A stretch of DNA of 64,000 nt from Marivirga lumbricoides (lineage in GTDB: Bacteria; Bacteroidota; Bacteroidia; Cytophagales; Cyclobacteriaceae): positions 248,001-312,000 of the forward strand of contig NZ_BMEC01000008.1 in NCBI RefSeq assembly GCF_014636295.1, read 5' to 3'. Below the pieces are notes generated by a model that was not told where the DNA came from, did not search any database, and saw only the letters and a program-made list of their open reading frames with translations. Every line of letters starts with the position of its first letter. Position 1 is the first letter of the stretch. Made by a program: the position numbers and the translations under genes. This document shows positions 1 to 8,125 of the stretch, piece after piece.

Positions 1-1
1 A

Positions 2-622
2 GAGAAATGCTATGCAACCACGTGGGATGCTGCCACCAGAATTTTGACTATTGATTTTGGAGAAGGTTGCGTAGGTCCTTATGGAAGACAAAGAAGAGGA
101 AAAATAATTGTAAGTTACGGTGAGGAGGGAAATTACTATGTAGCTGACAGAACCATTACTTTTGATAATTATTTTGTAAATGGAAATCAGATCACAGGAG
201 AATTATATGTGGAAAAGGCAGTAATTAATGAAGAAGGTTTCTATGAAAACAACTATACTGTTAACTACACAATTCTATTTAATGGTGGCACCACTTTCAC
301 CTTGAATGGATCCCGAAAAAGAGAATGGATTGCAGGTGTACTAGATGATAACTTCGCCAATAATGTATTTCGCATTACAGGTAGTTTAACAGGTATTTCC
401 ACAAGAGGTATTAGTTGGAGTCATCAAATTGTAGAGCCAATCATTGCTGATTTTAATTGCAGAAGTGAAGGGAACTTTCTTTACACCCAGGGTATAAAAG
501 AAATCAGCTACTCCAATAGCAGAAGAAAAAGAACACGAACGGTTGATTATGGAGATGGAATTTGTGATCGCTCCTACACAATAGCCATTAATAATGATTT
601 GATAACAATCACTGCAGAATAG
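2..622 (+). CDS. C-terminal part of a secreted beta-rich protein, 5' end outside the window
   Basis: The frame is open from the first bases and has no convincing start, so this is the last ~206 residues of a longer protein. A TTG at 44 could be read as a start, but the sequence before it (CYATTWDAATRIL) continues the same fold and reads as coding. The visible part alternates polar and hydrophobic residues, as in beta-sandwich surface proteins. A motif near its start (IDFGEGCVGPYGRQRRGK) is echoed near its end (VDYGDGICDRSYTIAIN), which suggests tandem copies of one domain. I do not recognise a named family. Proteins of this kind in Bacteroidota are usually lipoproteins, but the signal peptide is out of view. 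A hairpin follows the stop codon and separates it from the sigma-factor operon. Confidence 0.75.
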   Translation, partial: EKCYATTWDAATRILTIDFGEGCVGPYGRQRRGKIIVSYGEEGNYYVADRTITFDNYFVNGNQITGELYVEKAVINEEGFYENNYTVNYTILFNGGTTFTLNGSRKREWIAGVLDDNFANNVFRITGSLTGISTRGISWSHQIVEPIIADFNCRSEGNFLYTQGIKEISYSNSRRKRTRTVDYGDGICDRSYTIAINNDLITITAE

Positions 623-640
623 TTTAAAAATTTAAGATAA

Positions 641-668
641 GCTATGAGGGAATTAGTTTCCTCATGGC
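641..668 (+). terminator. Hairpin terminator between the secreted protein and the sigma operon
   Basis: A 12-bp stem (641-652 with 657-668, two G-U wobbles) around a TTAG loop, followed by an AT-rich tail without a long T run. It probably ends transcription of the upstream gene. The sigma-factor start lies 25 bp further on, so any promoter for that operon must overlap or follow the hairpin. Confidence 0.5.
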
Positions 669-692
669 TATATTATTACAATAAAAAGGTAT

Positions 693-1235
693 ATGCATTC
701 TGAAGAACAGGAACTTCTTGAGGAATTAAAAAATCCGGCCTTGAAAATGGCAGGCTTCAGAAAATTGATGCAGCTTTACCAGGAGAAATTATATAGTGTA
801 ATTCGAAGAATGCTTATTGACCATGATGATACCAATGATGCTTTGCAGGAAACATTTATTAAGGTCTGGAATAAGGTAGATTCATTTCAGGGAGATGCGG
901 CTTTATTTACCTGGGTATACAAAATTGCAGTAAACGAAGCCTTACAGTCTCTCAGAAAACGGAAGCGGAGGTTTCTCAAAAGTTCAGCGTATAAGGAAAA
1001 TTTTGTAGATATGTTGCAGAGTGAGCAGGCTTTTGATGGTGAACAGATTCAGTTAATTTTACAAAAAGCCATCATCGAATTACCTGAAAAGCAACAACTG
1101 GTTTTCAACTTAAAATACTATGACGAGCTCTCTTATGAACAAATTGCAGAAATTACCGGAAGCTCTATTGGAGGTCTGAAAGCTAATTACCATCACGCTG
1201 TTAAAAAAATTGAGAATTATTTAAAATCGAATTAA
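693..1235 (+). CDS. ECF-type RNA polymerase sigma factor
   Basis: A 180-residue sigma-70 family protein of the two-domain extracytoplasmic-function type. Region 2 spans about residues 20-95, including the DALQETFIKVWNKVDSF stretch typical of region 2.2 and the TWVYKIAVNEALQSLRKRKRR stretch that contacts the -10 element. Region 4 spans about 122-177 and carries a helix-turn-helix (LSYEQIAEITGSSIGGLKANYHHA). Regions 1.1 and 3 are absent, as usual for the class. It starts a run of four same-strand genes: a one-pass membrane protein 32 bp downstream, a helical periplasmic protein and a barrel. By analogy with common Bacteroidota operons, the membrane protein would restrain the sigma factor until an envelope signal arrives. 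Family assignment is firm; the signal is unknown. Confidence 0.95.
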   Translation: MHSEEQELLEELKNPALKMAGFRKLMQLYQEKLYSVIRRMLIDHDDTNDALQETFIKVWNKVDSFQGDAALFTWVYKIAVNEALQSLRKRKRRFLKSSAYKENFVDMLQSEQAFDGEQIQLILQKAIIELPEKQQLVFNLKYYDELSYEQIAEITGSSIGGLKANYHHAVKKIENYLKSN

Positions 1236-1267
1236 ACCTTTAACAAGATTTTACATCTAAATAACAA

Positions 1268-1714
1268 ATGGAAAAAGGCAATCATCATAGTAAAAAGTTG
1301 AAGGACATCGAGAAAAAGGAGATGTTTCAGGCGCCAGAAGGCTACTTTGATCAGCTGCCAGGTAGGGTTTTGGAGAGAATAGCTGCGCAAGAAAAGAAGC
1401 AGACACATGCTAAGATAATTCCTTTCAAAAGTTGGTGGTGGGCTGTTGCTGCTGCAACACTATTGGTTGTTTCAACCTTTATAATAATTTCAAATAGTAG
1501 AACTGAAGCTACTTCCACTGATTATTACGCCTTGTTAAACGGGGTTTCTTCTGAAGAGATTGTTACGTATTTGGGAGAAACAGATATATCAATAGCCGAA
1601 CTTGAAATGGCTTTGGCAAGTGATGAGGGAATTAATATGTATGATAGCAACTCTATTCCCGACATTGAGGAGAAGGAAGAGGCTGAAGCATTATTGGAAT
1701 ATTATAGTTTATGA
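1268..1714 (+). CDS. One-pass membrane protein, probable anti-sigma partner
   Basis: 148 residues. The charged N-terminal half (about 1-55) contains the FQAPEGYFDQLPGRVLERI motif, a pattern often seen in small membrane proteins encoded beside Bacteroidota ECF sigma factors. One membrane segment at about 56-75 begins with a WWW cluster and is followed by an acidic C-terminal region (GVSSEEIVTYLGETDISIAEL). The topology, N-terminus in the cytoplasm and C-terminus in the periplasm, is that of an anti-sigma factor, but no zinc-binding HxxxCxxC motif of the ZAS class is present. The anti-sigma role is inferred from position (32 bp after the sigma gene, 15 bp before the next gene) and topology only. 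Confidence 0.85.
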   Translation: MEKGNHHSKKLKDIEKKEMFQAPEGYFDQLPGRVLERIAAQEKKQTHAKIIPFKSWWWAVAAATLLVVSTFIIISNSRTEATSTDYYALLNGVSSEEIVTYLGETDISIAELEMALASDEGINMYDSNSIPDIEEKEEAEALLEYYSL

Positions 1715-1729
1715 TTTAAGCTAATAACT

Positions 1730-2212
1730 ATGAAAAATATAAAATACCTTTTAATTACAGGCTTAGCCCTATCGCTCTCTGTAGTTGAACTTTTTGCACA
1801 AAGTGCGCAGGAGAAGATTGAAAGTGCAAGAATAGCATTAATTACAGACAGGTTGAGTTTAACGCCTGAGGAGGCTCAAAAATTTTGGCCATTATACAAT
1901 GAGTATACCAATGAAAGACAGCAACTGAAGCAGGAGTATATGGAGGCCAGAAAGCAGTACCGTGAAGGAGAAATGACAGAGGCGGAAAGTAAAGAGCTCC
2001 TCGACCTTGGCTTGAAATTAAAAGAAAGAGATGCGCAACTGGAAAGGAAATATGCTGAAAAGCTGAATCAGGTAATTAGTACCAGGCAACTTTTGGCATT
2101 AAGAAAAGCAGAAGACGATTTTAAGAAGATGCTGCTTGAAAGGTTACAGGAACGAAGGGAAAAGCAAGAGCGCTTTCAGAATCGGCAAGAAAGAAAATTT
2201 AGGGATAATTAA
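1730..2212 (+). CDS. Small helical periplasmic protein, Spy/CpxP-like in shape
   Basis: 160 residues with a signal peptide (cleavage near residue 23, after LFAQ) and an otherwise almost wholly alpha-helical, highly charged body. The start of the mature protein (ARIALITDRLSLTPEEAQKFWPLYNEY) resembles the LxLTxEQ motif of the Spy/CpxP/heavy-metal-sensor group of periplasmic chaperones. The tail (about 125-160) is very rich in R, K, E and Q and probably forms a coiled coil. Third gene of the sigma operon. In comparable operons such a protein senses or buffers envelope stress; this is inference from shape and position. The next reading frame may begin inside this gene's 3' end. Confidence 0.85.
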   Translation: MKNIKYLLITGLALSLSVVELFAQSAQEKIESARIALITDRLSLTPEEAQKFWPLYNEYTNERQQLKQEYMEARKQYREGEMTEAESKELLDLGLKLKERDAQLERKYAEKLNQVISTRQLLALRKAEDDFKKMLLERLQERREKQERFQNRQERKFRDN

Positions 2213-2219
2213 TAAAATA

Positions 2220-3368
2220 TTGGCAGACAGACTGATCAAGCATAATTTCCTTGCGTGGCCTCCATGGGTTTTCCTGGGCTGTTTTTGCTTTTGTATCAGT
2301 TTCAACGGGCAGAGCCAGGAAATCCCGGAAAGGCATTCTGCAAAGCTGGACTCTCTTTATGCTGAGCTGGATCTGTTATTTGGAGAACAGGATAGCCTTT
2401 CCTCACTTTTTGAATTAGCTGACAGTATATTGTTAGCCGATAAAATAAAGTTTCATGCCTTGATGGCCCGGTTTTCTTACATGGGCCAGGTAAGCAGTGT
2501 AGGCAGAATTCAGGATATCGATCAATTCGGTCTTTCGTCTGGTCTCTCTTATTTTCACCCTACGGGAGCTTATGTGGATATTAATGGCTTCTTTAATAGC
2601 GGATATGAGCCTGCGTATTTTCTTAGCGCTCTTTCATTTGGCTATTTTCAAACCTTTTACAAATATTGGAACATAAATTTCAACCATGATTTTTTCATTT
2701 ATAATGATACAGTTTCCTCGCAACCTTTTAACAAGTCTTTGAACCTAAGTAATTTCTTTAGTTTTAAATACTGGGAATCAGGGGTGGATTATAGTCTGCT
2801 TTATGGTGAAAGCAGCGCTCACAGGGTGTCATTTTTTTTAAATGGAAAAATGAAGTGGCGCTTCAATAATAGTTGGCTAAAATCTTTGACGGTTCTTCCG
2901 GGGGCTGGTGTTCAGTGGGGAAATGCAGATGTGATTTATTGGCGTCAATCGGATAGCCCTGTATTAGATTTATTTGAGATAATTCAACAACCTCCATATC
3001 CAAAGCTTACACGTGGCCAGTACCTATACCTGGCAAACCTTTTAGCTGAGGAGCGCTATCTGACGGCAAATGTATTACTCAGGAGAAATAATTTTAGCCA
3101 AACTGAAATTGAGGAGATAGTGAGGGCGTATGATGAAAGTCAAATAGAATCTGCTAATGTTTTTGGCTTGATGAACTACAGCATCAACTTACCGGTAAGC
3201 CTTAATTTCGGAAAATTTGGCTTCATGCTGAACTATATCCATAATTTTCCTGTGGCTTTACCTAATGAGCTGTATGAATATGATGACAATGGCTTCCTTA
3301 GCGCCAGTATTAGTTATTTCCTTATAAAACCAACAGGATTAAAAAAGCTTCCTTTTACTATAGATTAA
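2220..3368 (+). CDS. Outer-membrane beta-barrel protein, last gene of the ECF operon
   Basis: About 382 residues from a TTG at 2220. The same frame is open from an ATG at 2136, which would overlap the previous gene by 77 bp and put a basic stretch before the signal peptide; I prefer 2220 but cannot settle it. A hydrophobic segment (WVFLGCFCFCISFNGQSQ) is the likely signal sequence. The rest has amphipathic, aromatic-rich strands (SSGLSYFHPTGAYVDINGF, LNYIHNFPVALP), typical of a barrel. No family recognised. Its position at the end of the sigma operon makes it a candidate target of, or signal source for, the sigma system. Confidence 0.75.
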   Translation: MADRLIKHNFLAWPPWVFLGCFCFCISFNGQSQEIPERHSAKLDSLYAELDLLFGEQDSLSSLFELADSILLADKIKFHALMARFSYMGQVSSVGRIQDIDQFGLSSGLSYFHPTGAYVDINGFFNSGYEPAYFLSALSFGYFQTFYKYWNINFNHDFFIYNDTVSSQPFNKSLNLSNFFSFKYWESGVDYSLLYGESSAHRVSFFLNGKMKWRFNNSWLKSLTVLPGAGVQWGNADVIYWRQSDSPVLDLFEIIQQPPYPKLTRGQYLYLANLLAEERYLTANVLLRRNNFSQTEIEEIVRAYDESQIESANVFGLMNYSINLPVSLNFGKFGFMLNYIHNFPVALPNELYEYDDNGFLSASISYFLIKPTGLKKLPFTID

Positions 3369-3436
3369 GCCGTGGTCATCTGGTCTCATTTTCGGTTGTA
3401 CTTAAAAGTAGTGCTTGATAATTGCCTTAGGATCAT

Positions 3437-4024
3437 TTATAAACCATAGCTTACTCCTATAACAATTCCTCTGCTAAAAATTCTTTCATGATAGTCAGAG
3501 GCATCAAACGGGAGCAAGCTTAATAACTGTAAAGTGGGCTTTGCAAATATGGTTAAAGGCAAAATTTGGTACTGAAGACCCGCTCCTAATGCAAATCCTA
3601 TTCCATTTTGTTTATCCAGATACCCTTGTGGGCTATTTTCTGTTTCAAAATGTAGTACAGGCCCGGCATCTATGAAGAAATAATTATTAAGGTTAATTGA
3701 AAATAAGATGGGAATGTTGATGGTACTAAGATTTATATCTTCCTGCATGCCTTCGCCTGAAGCGCCAATGCTACTACCTGTCAGCTTATTGCTTTGCCAG
3801 TTGAAAGGAAGCTTGAATGAGTATTTAGTACTAAAATTATATTGGTAGCCAATCCCTAAACTAAAGCTGTTCTGATGATCGAAAGAAGCGGCTCCATCAA
3901 GAGAAGTAAACCTGATTACCCCATTATTATAAAACCCGGACTGTATACTTACTTCATGTTTGACTTGCGCAGGAAGAAAATGTATAGATAAGAGTGTGAC
4001 GAAGGAGAAAAATAGAAACTTCAT
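3437..4024 (-). CDS. Outer-membrane beta-barrel protein, porin-like family
   Basis: 195 residues with a clear signal peptide (FLFFSFVTLLSIHFLPAQ, cleavage near residue 19) and alternating strands with glycine and aromatic residues at turns (FSLGIGYQYNF, FFIDAGPVLHFE, IGFALGAGLQYQI, SRGIVIGVSYGL), ending in a hydrophobic strand as outer-membrane proteins do. This is the general pattern of the small 8-stranded barrels annotated as porin family or outer membrane beta-barrel proteins in Bacteroidota. It converges with the sigma operon and is separated from the upstream pirin gene by two hairpins, so it is probably its own transcription unit. Confidence 0.88.
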   Translation of the reverse strand: MKFLFFSFVTLLSIHFLPAQVKHEVSIQSGFYNNGVIRFTSLDGAASFDHQNSFSLGIGYQYNFSTKYSFKLPFNWQSNKLTGSSIGASGEGMQEDINLSTINIPILFSINLNNYFFIDAGPVLHFETENSPQGYLDKQNGIGFALGAGLQYQILPLTIFAKPTLQLLSLLPFDASDYHERIFSRGIVIGVSYGL

Positions 4025-4045
4025 GAATCCTGATATTTAAAAAGT

Positions 4046-4122
4046 GAATGTGTTTTTGTAAAGACACATTCAGAATAAAATTGGTTGTAAAAGCTCTTTC
4101 CGAAAATGTTCAGAAAGAGCTT
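4046..4122. terminator. Two consecutive hairpins between pirin and barrel genes
   Basis: Two perfect inverted repeats: an 8-bp stem at 4046-4053/4064-4071 and a 10-bp stem at 4091-4100/4113-4122 (AAGCTCTTTC and its complement). The second sits just past the pirin stop and, read on the minus strand, is followed by a short T-rich stretch, so it is probably the pirin terminator. The first lies 21 bp upstream of the barrel gene's start and would be in its leader or promoter. Confidence 0.55.
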
Positions 4123-4134
4123 GAATTCTTGGAT

Positions 4135-4848
4135 TTACCATTCCATAGGAACCTCCATAAGTAAAAACCGAGCCTGGCTATCAGCTGTGATTTTAATACT
4201 CTCTAAATCTGTTAAACCAATAGCATCTCTTTTGTCTAATTTTTCTTCGGCAACAGAAAGTTTACCATCCAACAGAAAAATATATAGTCCGTTTCCTGAT
4301 TTTTTTATTTTATACTCTTTAGAAAAACCTTTTTCAAAATCAGCAAGGTGAAACCATGCATCCTGGTGAATCCACGTATCAATCTCACTGGCATTAGGAG
4401 AAACCACCAGCTGAAAGTTATTTTTTCTCTCGGCAGGCTCAAAGGTTTTCTGGCCATAACGAGGGGAGACATTTTGCTTATTGGGAAATAGCCAGATTTG
4501 TAGAAATTCGGTTTGTTTATCCTTATTATGGTTAAATTCAGAATGAACTATCCCTGTGCCAGCTGACATCACCTGCACATCGTTTTCTTTAATTACAGAA
4601 TTATTTCCCATACTGTCTTCATGTGCTAAATCACCAAAAAGGGGAATAGATATAATTTCCATATTATCGTGCGGATGTTTTCCGAAACCCATTCCAGCAG
4701 CAACAGTGTCATCGTTAAGAACGCGCAATGCTCCGAAATGAACTCTTTCAGGATCATAATAAGAGGCAAAGCTGAATGTATGATGGGAGTTAAGCCATCC
4801 ATGGTTGGCATGGCCTCTTGTGTCTGCTTTATGAATTATCTTTTTCAT
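4135..4848 (-). CDS. Pirin family protein (cupin, possible quercetinase-type)
   Basis: 237 residues, the length of YhhW-type pirins. The N-terminal cupin holds the four expected metal ligands: His58 and His60 in GKHPHDNMEII, and His102 and Glu104 in TGIVHSEFNH. These correspond to the Fe-binding residues of human pirin and E. coli YhhW, some of which oxidise quercetin in vitro. The C-terminal cupin (about 130-237) lacks ligands, also normal. No signal peptide, so cytoplasmic. It is divergent from the lipoprotein at 5059 across about 210 bp with no other gene. The physiological substrate cannot be deduced. Confidence 0.95.
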   Translation of the reverse strand: MKKIIHKADTRGHANHGWLNSHHTFSFASYYDPERVHFGALRVLNDDTVAAGMGFGKHPHDNMEIISIPLFGDLAHEDSMGNNSVIKENDVQVMSAGTGIVHSEFNHNKDKQTEFLQIWLFPNKQNVSPRYGQKTFEPAERKNNFQLVVSPNASEIDTWIHQDAWFHLADFEKGFSKEYKIKKSGNGLYIFLLDGKLSVAEEKLDKRDAIGLTDLESIKITADSQARFLLMEVPMEW

Positions 4849-5058
4849 AATTGTATTAATTTAAAATTAAATGTATATACATGTAATACGGAAATAGTAC
4901 AATTGTGGTGTCGTAAAAATTGAAAATAATTTAAACGTCTTGCTTTAACATTCAGTTAGCAAGGTACAGTGAAATAAATAAATATTTAGTACTTAAAAAT
5001 TCTGACATTTATATGGGAAACTTGTACTTTAGTAAAAGTTAAGGCTAATCAATAAGAT

Positions 5059-5847
5059 ATGTTAAATAGAAAATTAATGAAAAACTACCTGCTTCTAATT
5101 ACAATTTTGGCCTTAATAACAGGCTGTTCAGAACAGAAGAAAGCCGAAATAGCTTCAGAAACTGAAAATGAGACAATAGAAACCTCCGGTTTTAATCCTG
5201 AAAATTCCGACCCGGAAGCAGTGGGTTTAGCTGATAAAGTGATTGCTGCGCATGGCGGAACAGAAGCATGGAATGAGAAACGATATATATCCTGGAATTT
5301 TTTAGGAGTAAGGGACTTAGTTTGGGATAAATATACAGGCTTGGTAAGAATTGATTTCCCACGAGCCGAAACTCAGTATATAGTGAACATCAATGAAGAT
5401 TCTGGCCGTGTAAAAGTTAAAAATGAACTAATTACCGATCAGGATTCTCTACAAAAAATGATTACGCAGGCAGAGCAAATCTGGGTGAACGATTCTTATT
5501 GGTTAGTATTCCCCTTTAAGCTGAAGGATCCGGGAGTGCGATTAAAATATATTGGAGGCGATACAACTTTATCAGGAGAAAAGGCCGAAGTAATTGCTTT
5601 ACAATTTGATAGCGTGGGCTATACTCCCCAAAATAAGTATATGGCTTATATTAACCCTGAAACGTATTTAATTATGCAGTGGGATTATTATCAAAATGCT
5701 TCTGACAGCACCGCTGCTTTTCAACAGCTGTGGTCCGACTATAAAGATTTTGATGGCATAAAATTAGCGGCCGGCAGAGCAGATAGAAGATTAGAGAACA
5801 TCGAAGTTAGCAATGAAATAGATACCGCAGTTTTTGAGCAATTTTAG
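5059..5847 (+). CDS. Lipoprotein, unknown function
   Basis: 262 residues. A second in-frame ATG at 5077 gives an equally good or better lipoprotein signal (MKNYLLLITILALITGC), with the lipidated cysteine 17 residues from that start. The mature part begins with an acidic linker (about 40 residues) and then a globular domain with many W, Y and D residues (AHGGTEAWNEKRYISWNFLG, YWLVFPFKLKDPGVRL). This pattern, including the opening VIAAHGGTEAWN, is common in Bacteroidota secreted proteins that resemble LolA/LolB-type lipid carriers, but I cannot confirm that fold by eye. It converges with the next gene, with only 8 bp between the stops. Confidence 0.85.
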   Translation: MLNRKLMKNYLLLITILALITGCSEQKKAEIASETENETIETSGFNPENSDPEAVGLADKVIAAHGGTEAWNEKRYISWNFLGVRDLVWDKYTGLVRIDFPRAETQYIVNINEDSGRVKVKNELITDQDSLQKMITQAEQIWVNDSYWLVFPFKLKDPGVRLKYIGGDTTLSGEKAEVIALQFDSVGYTPQNKYMAYINPETYLIMQWDYYQNASDSTAAFQQLWSDYKDFDGIKLAAGRADRRLENIEVSNEIDTAVFEQF

Positions 5848-5855
5848 TTAGTTCC

Positions 5856-6869
5856 TCATTTATCTTTTAATGCTTCCTTTATGTTTTCAGCATGATTAAT
5901 TAATGCTTTTTGCCAGGTGGTATCTGCATCCCATTCCGGGCCTAAGTAAATATCTTTAGTATAGAGTTGCTGTACATAGTATTTATGTACAGTCTCTCCT
6001 TTAGAGAATTTTGAAACTTTCCCTAATGGTCCTTTTCTAACAGAAATATAAATGGTTTCATCATCTGAGAGCTGGTAGCCCAACATTCTTTTGAGGCTCT
6101 CTCCATTGTTTTCAAGTTTGCGAAGCACCATAAGGTAACCTTGTGCAATCATTTCTTCATCAGTAATATTTGGCCGAACTAAACCATACCTAAAAGGATA
6201 ATGCTCTTTCATGATGGAATCGAGTTGCTGGTTGGCATTTTCCACATTTTCCGTCATCATTACACTTTCTTGAAACATTGGTACAGCCAGTTTATCAATT
6301 CTAATATCCGCATTAAAACTTTCTACTCTTCTGGATTTAATCACGTTGGTTCTCTTAAAAACTTCAGGTACATCAATAATTAGAAAATTATTTCTATCCA
6401 GATCGGATTGCTCTAAGCGGTTAGTAAATGAGATACCAAGTTCTTTAAGGCCAGGAGCCATTAATTGGTAGGCCGGCATTCCTTTTTTGAAAAAATTTCC
6501 ATCATCCGGAATTTGCGCGATAAATAAGCTATAACCTGAATTAGTTTGATGAACAATTATTAGGTTATCAATACTTCTGCTGTTAATATCCTGATAAAAA
6601 CTGTTGGTTGCATCGTGGCCACTTAAAATATCCGAAAGCGCATAATAAGCTACAGCATCAACACCTTCTTCCTTAAAATATTTGTGAATAATATTTGCCT
6701 GAACCTCCCAATCCAGGTTTTTAACATTCATAAAAACCACGGAACGATCATTTAAAAGATTTTTTGGCAAGGAATTAGTTTCTTCAAAAAAAGGAAAATC
6801 ACTTTGCCCTAAAGCCGGGTTAATTCCGTATAAAAAAAAGGTAAATGCAAACACAATTGCTACGCGCAT
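5856..6869 (-). CDS. Secreted protein of unknown function
   Basis: 337 residues with a signal peptide (VAIVFAFTFFLYGINPALGQ). The mature protein is mixed alpha/beta with no cysteines or repeats that I can point to. Notable stretches are SLPKNLLNDRSVVFMNVKNLDW, RSIDNLIIVHQTNSGYSLFIA and, near the C-terminus, HKYYVQQLYTKDIYLGPEWDADTTWQKALINH. I do not recognise a family. It is divergent from the M28 peptidase gene (about 140 bp apart), so the two could share a control region, but no motif supports co-regulation. Confidence 0.85.
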   Translation of the reverse strand: MRVAIVFAFTFFLYGINPALGQSDFPFFEETNSLPKNLLNDRSVVFMNVKNLDWEVQANIIHKYFKEEGVDAVAYYALSDILSGHDATNSFYQDINSRSIDNLIIVHQTNSGYSLFIAQIPDDGNFFKKGMPAYQLMAPGLKELGISFTNRLEQSDLDRNNFLIIDVPEVFKRTNVIKSRRVESFNADIRIDKLAVPMFQESVMMTENVENANQQLDSIMKEHYPFRYGLVRPNITDEEMIAQGYLMVLRKLENNGESLKRMLGYQLSDDETIYISVRKGPLGKVSKFSKGETVHKYYVQQLYTKDIYLGPEWDADTTWQKALINHAENIKEALKDK

Positions 6870-7009
6870 ATTGAAACAGCTTTAATGAGTGTGGAAAATT
6901 AAATCTTTTCTGGTAAACGTCTTAATGTTATTATCATTATATATAAATTTATGCTGTCTTTAAAATTTTAAACTTTAATGTTTTTTCGGCTAACCAATAA
7001 TTGCACCCT

Positions 7010-7960
7010 ATGAAAAAAACTTTTACTTCGACTAATTTTCTCCTCTTATTTCTCTTCTTTGGCAGTGTTCATTTAAAAGCTCAGGAAACAAGTGAGCCGA
7101 TTTTTCCTGATTCGGCCCAGGTAATGCAGGAATTATTTCAACTTTCAGCGGATTCTATGCAAGGTAGAAAAACCGGTACAGCCGGGGGTGAGTTAGCTAG
7201 AAATTACCTGATTAATAAATTGCAAAATATTGGGGTACCTGCATACGTGCCTGGCTACACGCAGGAATTTGATTATTTAATTAACAAAAAAACTGGCGAG
7301 AGAAGAAAGGGAGTTAATGTTTTAGGATATGTGGAAGGCTTTAGCAATCAGGAAACCATTGTTATCTCGGCTCATTACGACCATGTAGGCATGAAAGATA
7401 GCACAACTATTTACAATGGAGCTGACGACAATGCCAGTGGCACAGTGGCGTTATTGGCTTTGGCAAGATATTTTACTACGAACCAGCCAGATAATAATAT
7501 CATCTTTGCTTTTTTTGATGGCGAGGAAGACGGTCTTCAGGGCGCTAAGCATTTTATGCAGTCTGTAGTGGTGGACAGCAGCTTTATTAAGCTTAATATT
7601 AATATGGATATGGTGGGCAGAGGAGATAAAAATGAAATTTATGCTGTAGGAACTTATTTTCACCCCGAATTGAAGCTGTATGTGAAAGAGGCGGCAAAAG
7701 GAAAATCTATTAAAGTGCTTTTTGGTCGTGATGACCCAAGTAAAAAACTTAACTGGATTAATTCATCAGACCACGCACCTTTTCATAAAGCCGGAGTTCC
7801 ATTTATTTACTTTGGTGTAGATGACCATGCTGATTATCATAAACCAACAGATACTGCTGAAAAGATTAAAGCTGTTTTTTATCTTGAAACCATTGCGATG
7901 ATCAAGGATACAGTTAAACACCTTGATGCGAACTTGAGAGATATTAATGTCGGAAAATAA
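7010..7960 (+). CDS. M28 family zinc aminopeptidase, secreted
   Basis: Start taken at the ATG at 7010; an in-frame TTG lies 9 bp upstream. A signal peptide precedes about 295 mature residues. The M28 dinuclear-zinc site is complete: the His in SAHYDHVG, the bridging Asp in NGADDNASG, the catalytic and ligand Glu pair in FFDGEEDGLQG, the Asp in NINMDMVGRG and the final His in SSDHAPFHKAGVPFIYFG. It probably removes N-terminal residues from peptides in the periplasm or outside the cell. There is no protease-associated domain or C-terminal sorting domain. It converges on the MutS-like gene; a hairpin lies between them. Confidence 0.95.
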   Translation: MKKTFTSTNFLLLFLFFGSVHLKAQETSEPIFPDSAQVMQELFQLSADSMQGRKTGTAGGELARNYLINKLQNIGVPAYVPGYTQEFDYLINKKTGERRKGVNVLGYVEGFSNQETIVISAHYDHVGMKDSTTIYNGADDNASGTVALLALARYFTTNQPDNNIIFAFFDGEEDGLQGAKHFMQSVVVDSSFIKLNINMDMVGRGDKNEIYAVGTYFHPELKLYVKEAAKGKSIKVLFGRDDPSKKLNWINSSDHAPFHKAGVPFIYFGVDDHADYHKPTDTAEKIKAVFYLETIAMIKDTVKHLDANLRDINVGK

Positions 7961-8044
7961 GTTGGCTGTTAAAGAATGTATCCGGAGTTAAAAACTCATG
8001 ATAAAAGTGACTATAGCGCAACAAACTGCTAACAATAGAAGACT

Positions 8045-8080
8045 ATCCGTAGTTTAAGTGATGTGAACTGAACTACGGAT
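8045..8080. terminator. Inverted repeat between converging genes, possible bidirectional terminator
   Basis: A perfect 10-bp stem (ATCCGTAGTT at 8045-8054, complement at 8071-8080) with a 16-nt loop, between the stops of the M28 peptidase and the MutS-like gene. No good T run follows on either strand, so termination is plausible from position only. Confidence 0.4.
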
Positions 8081-8125
8081 TAAATAATAAATTTGGAGAC
8101 TCTAACTCGTTAAATAACTCTAATT

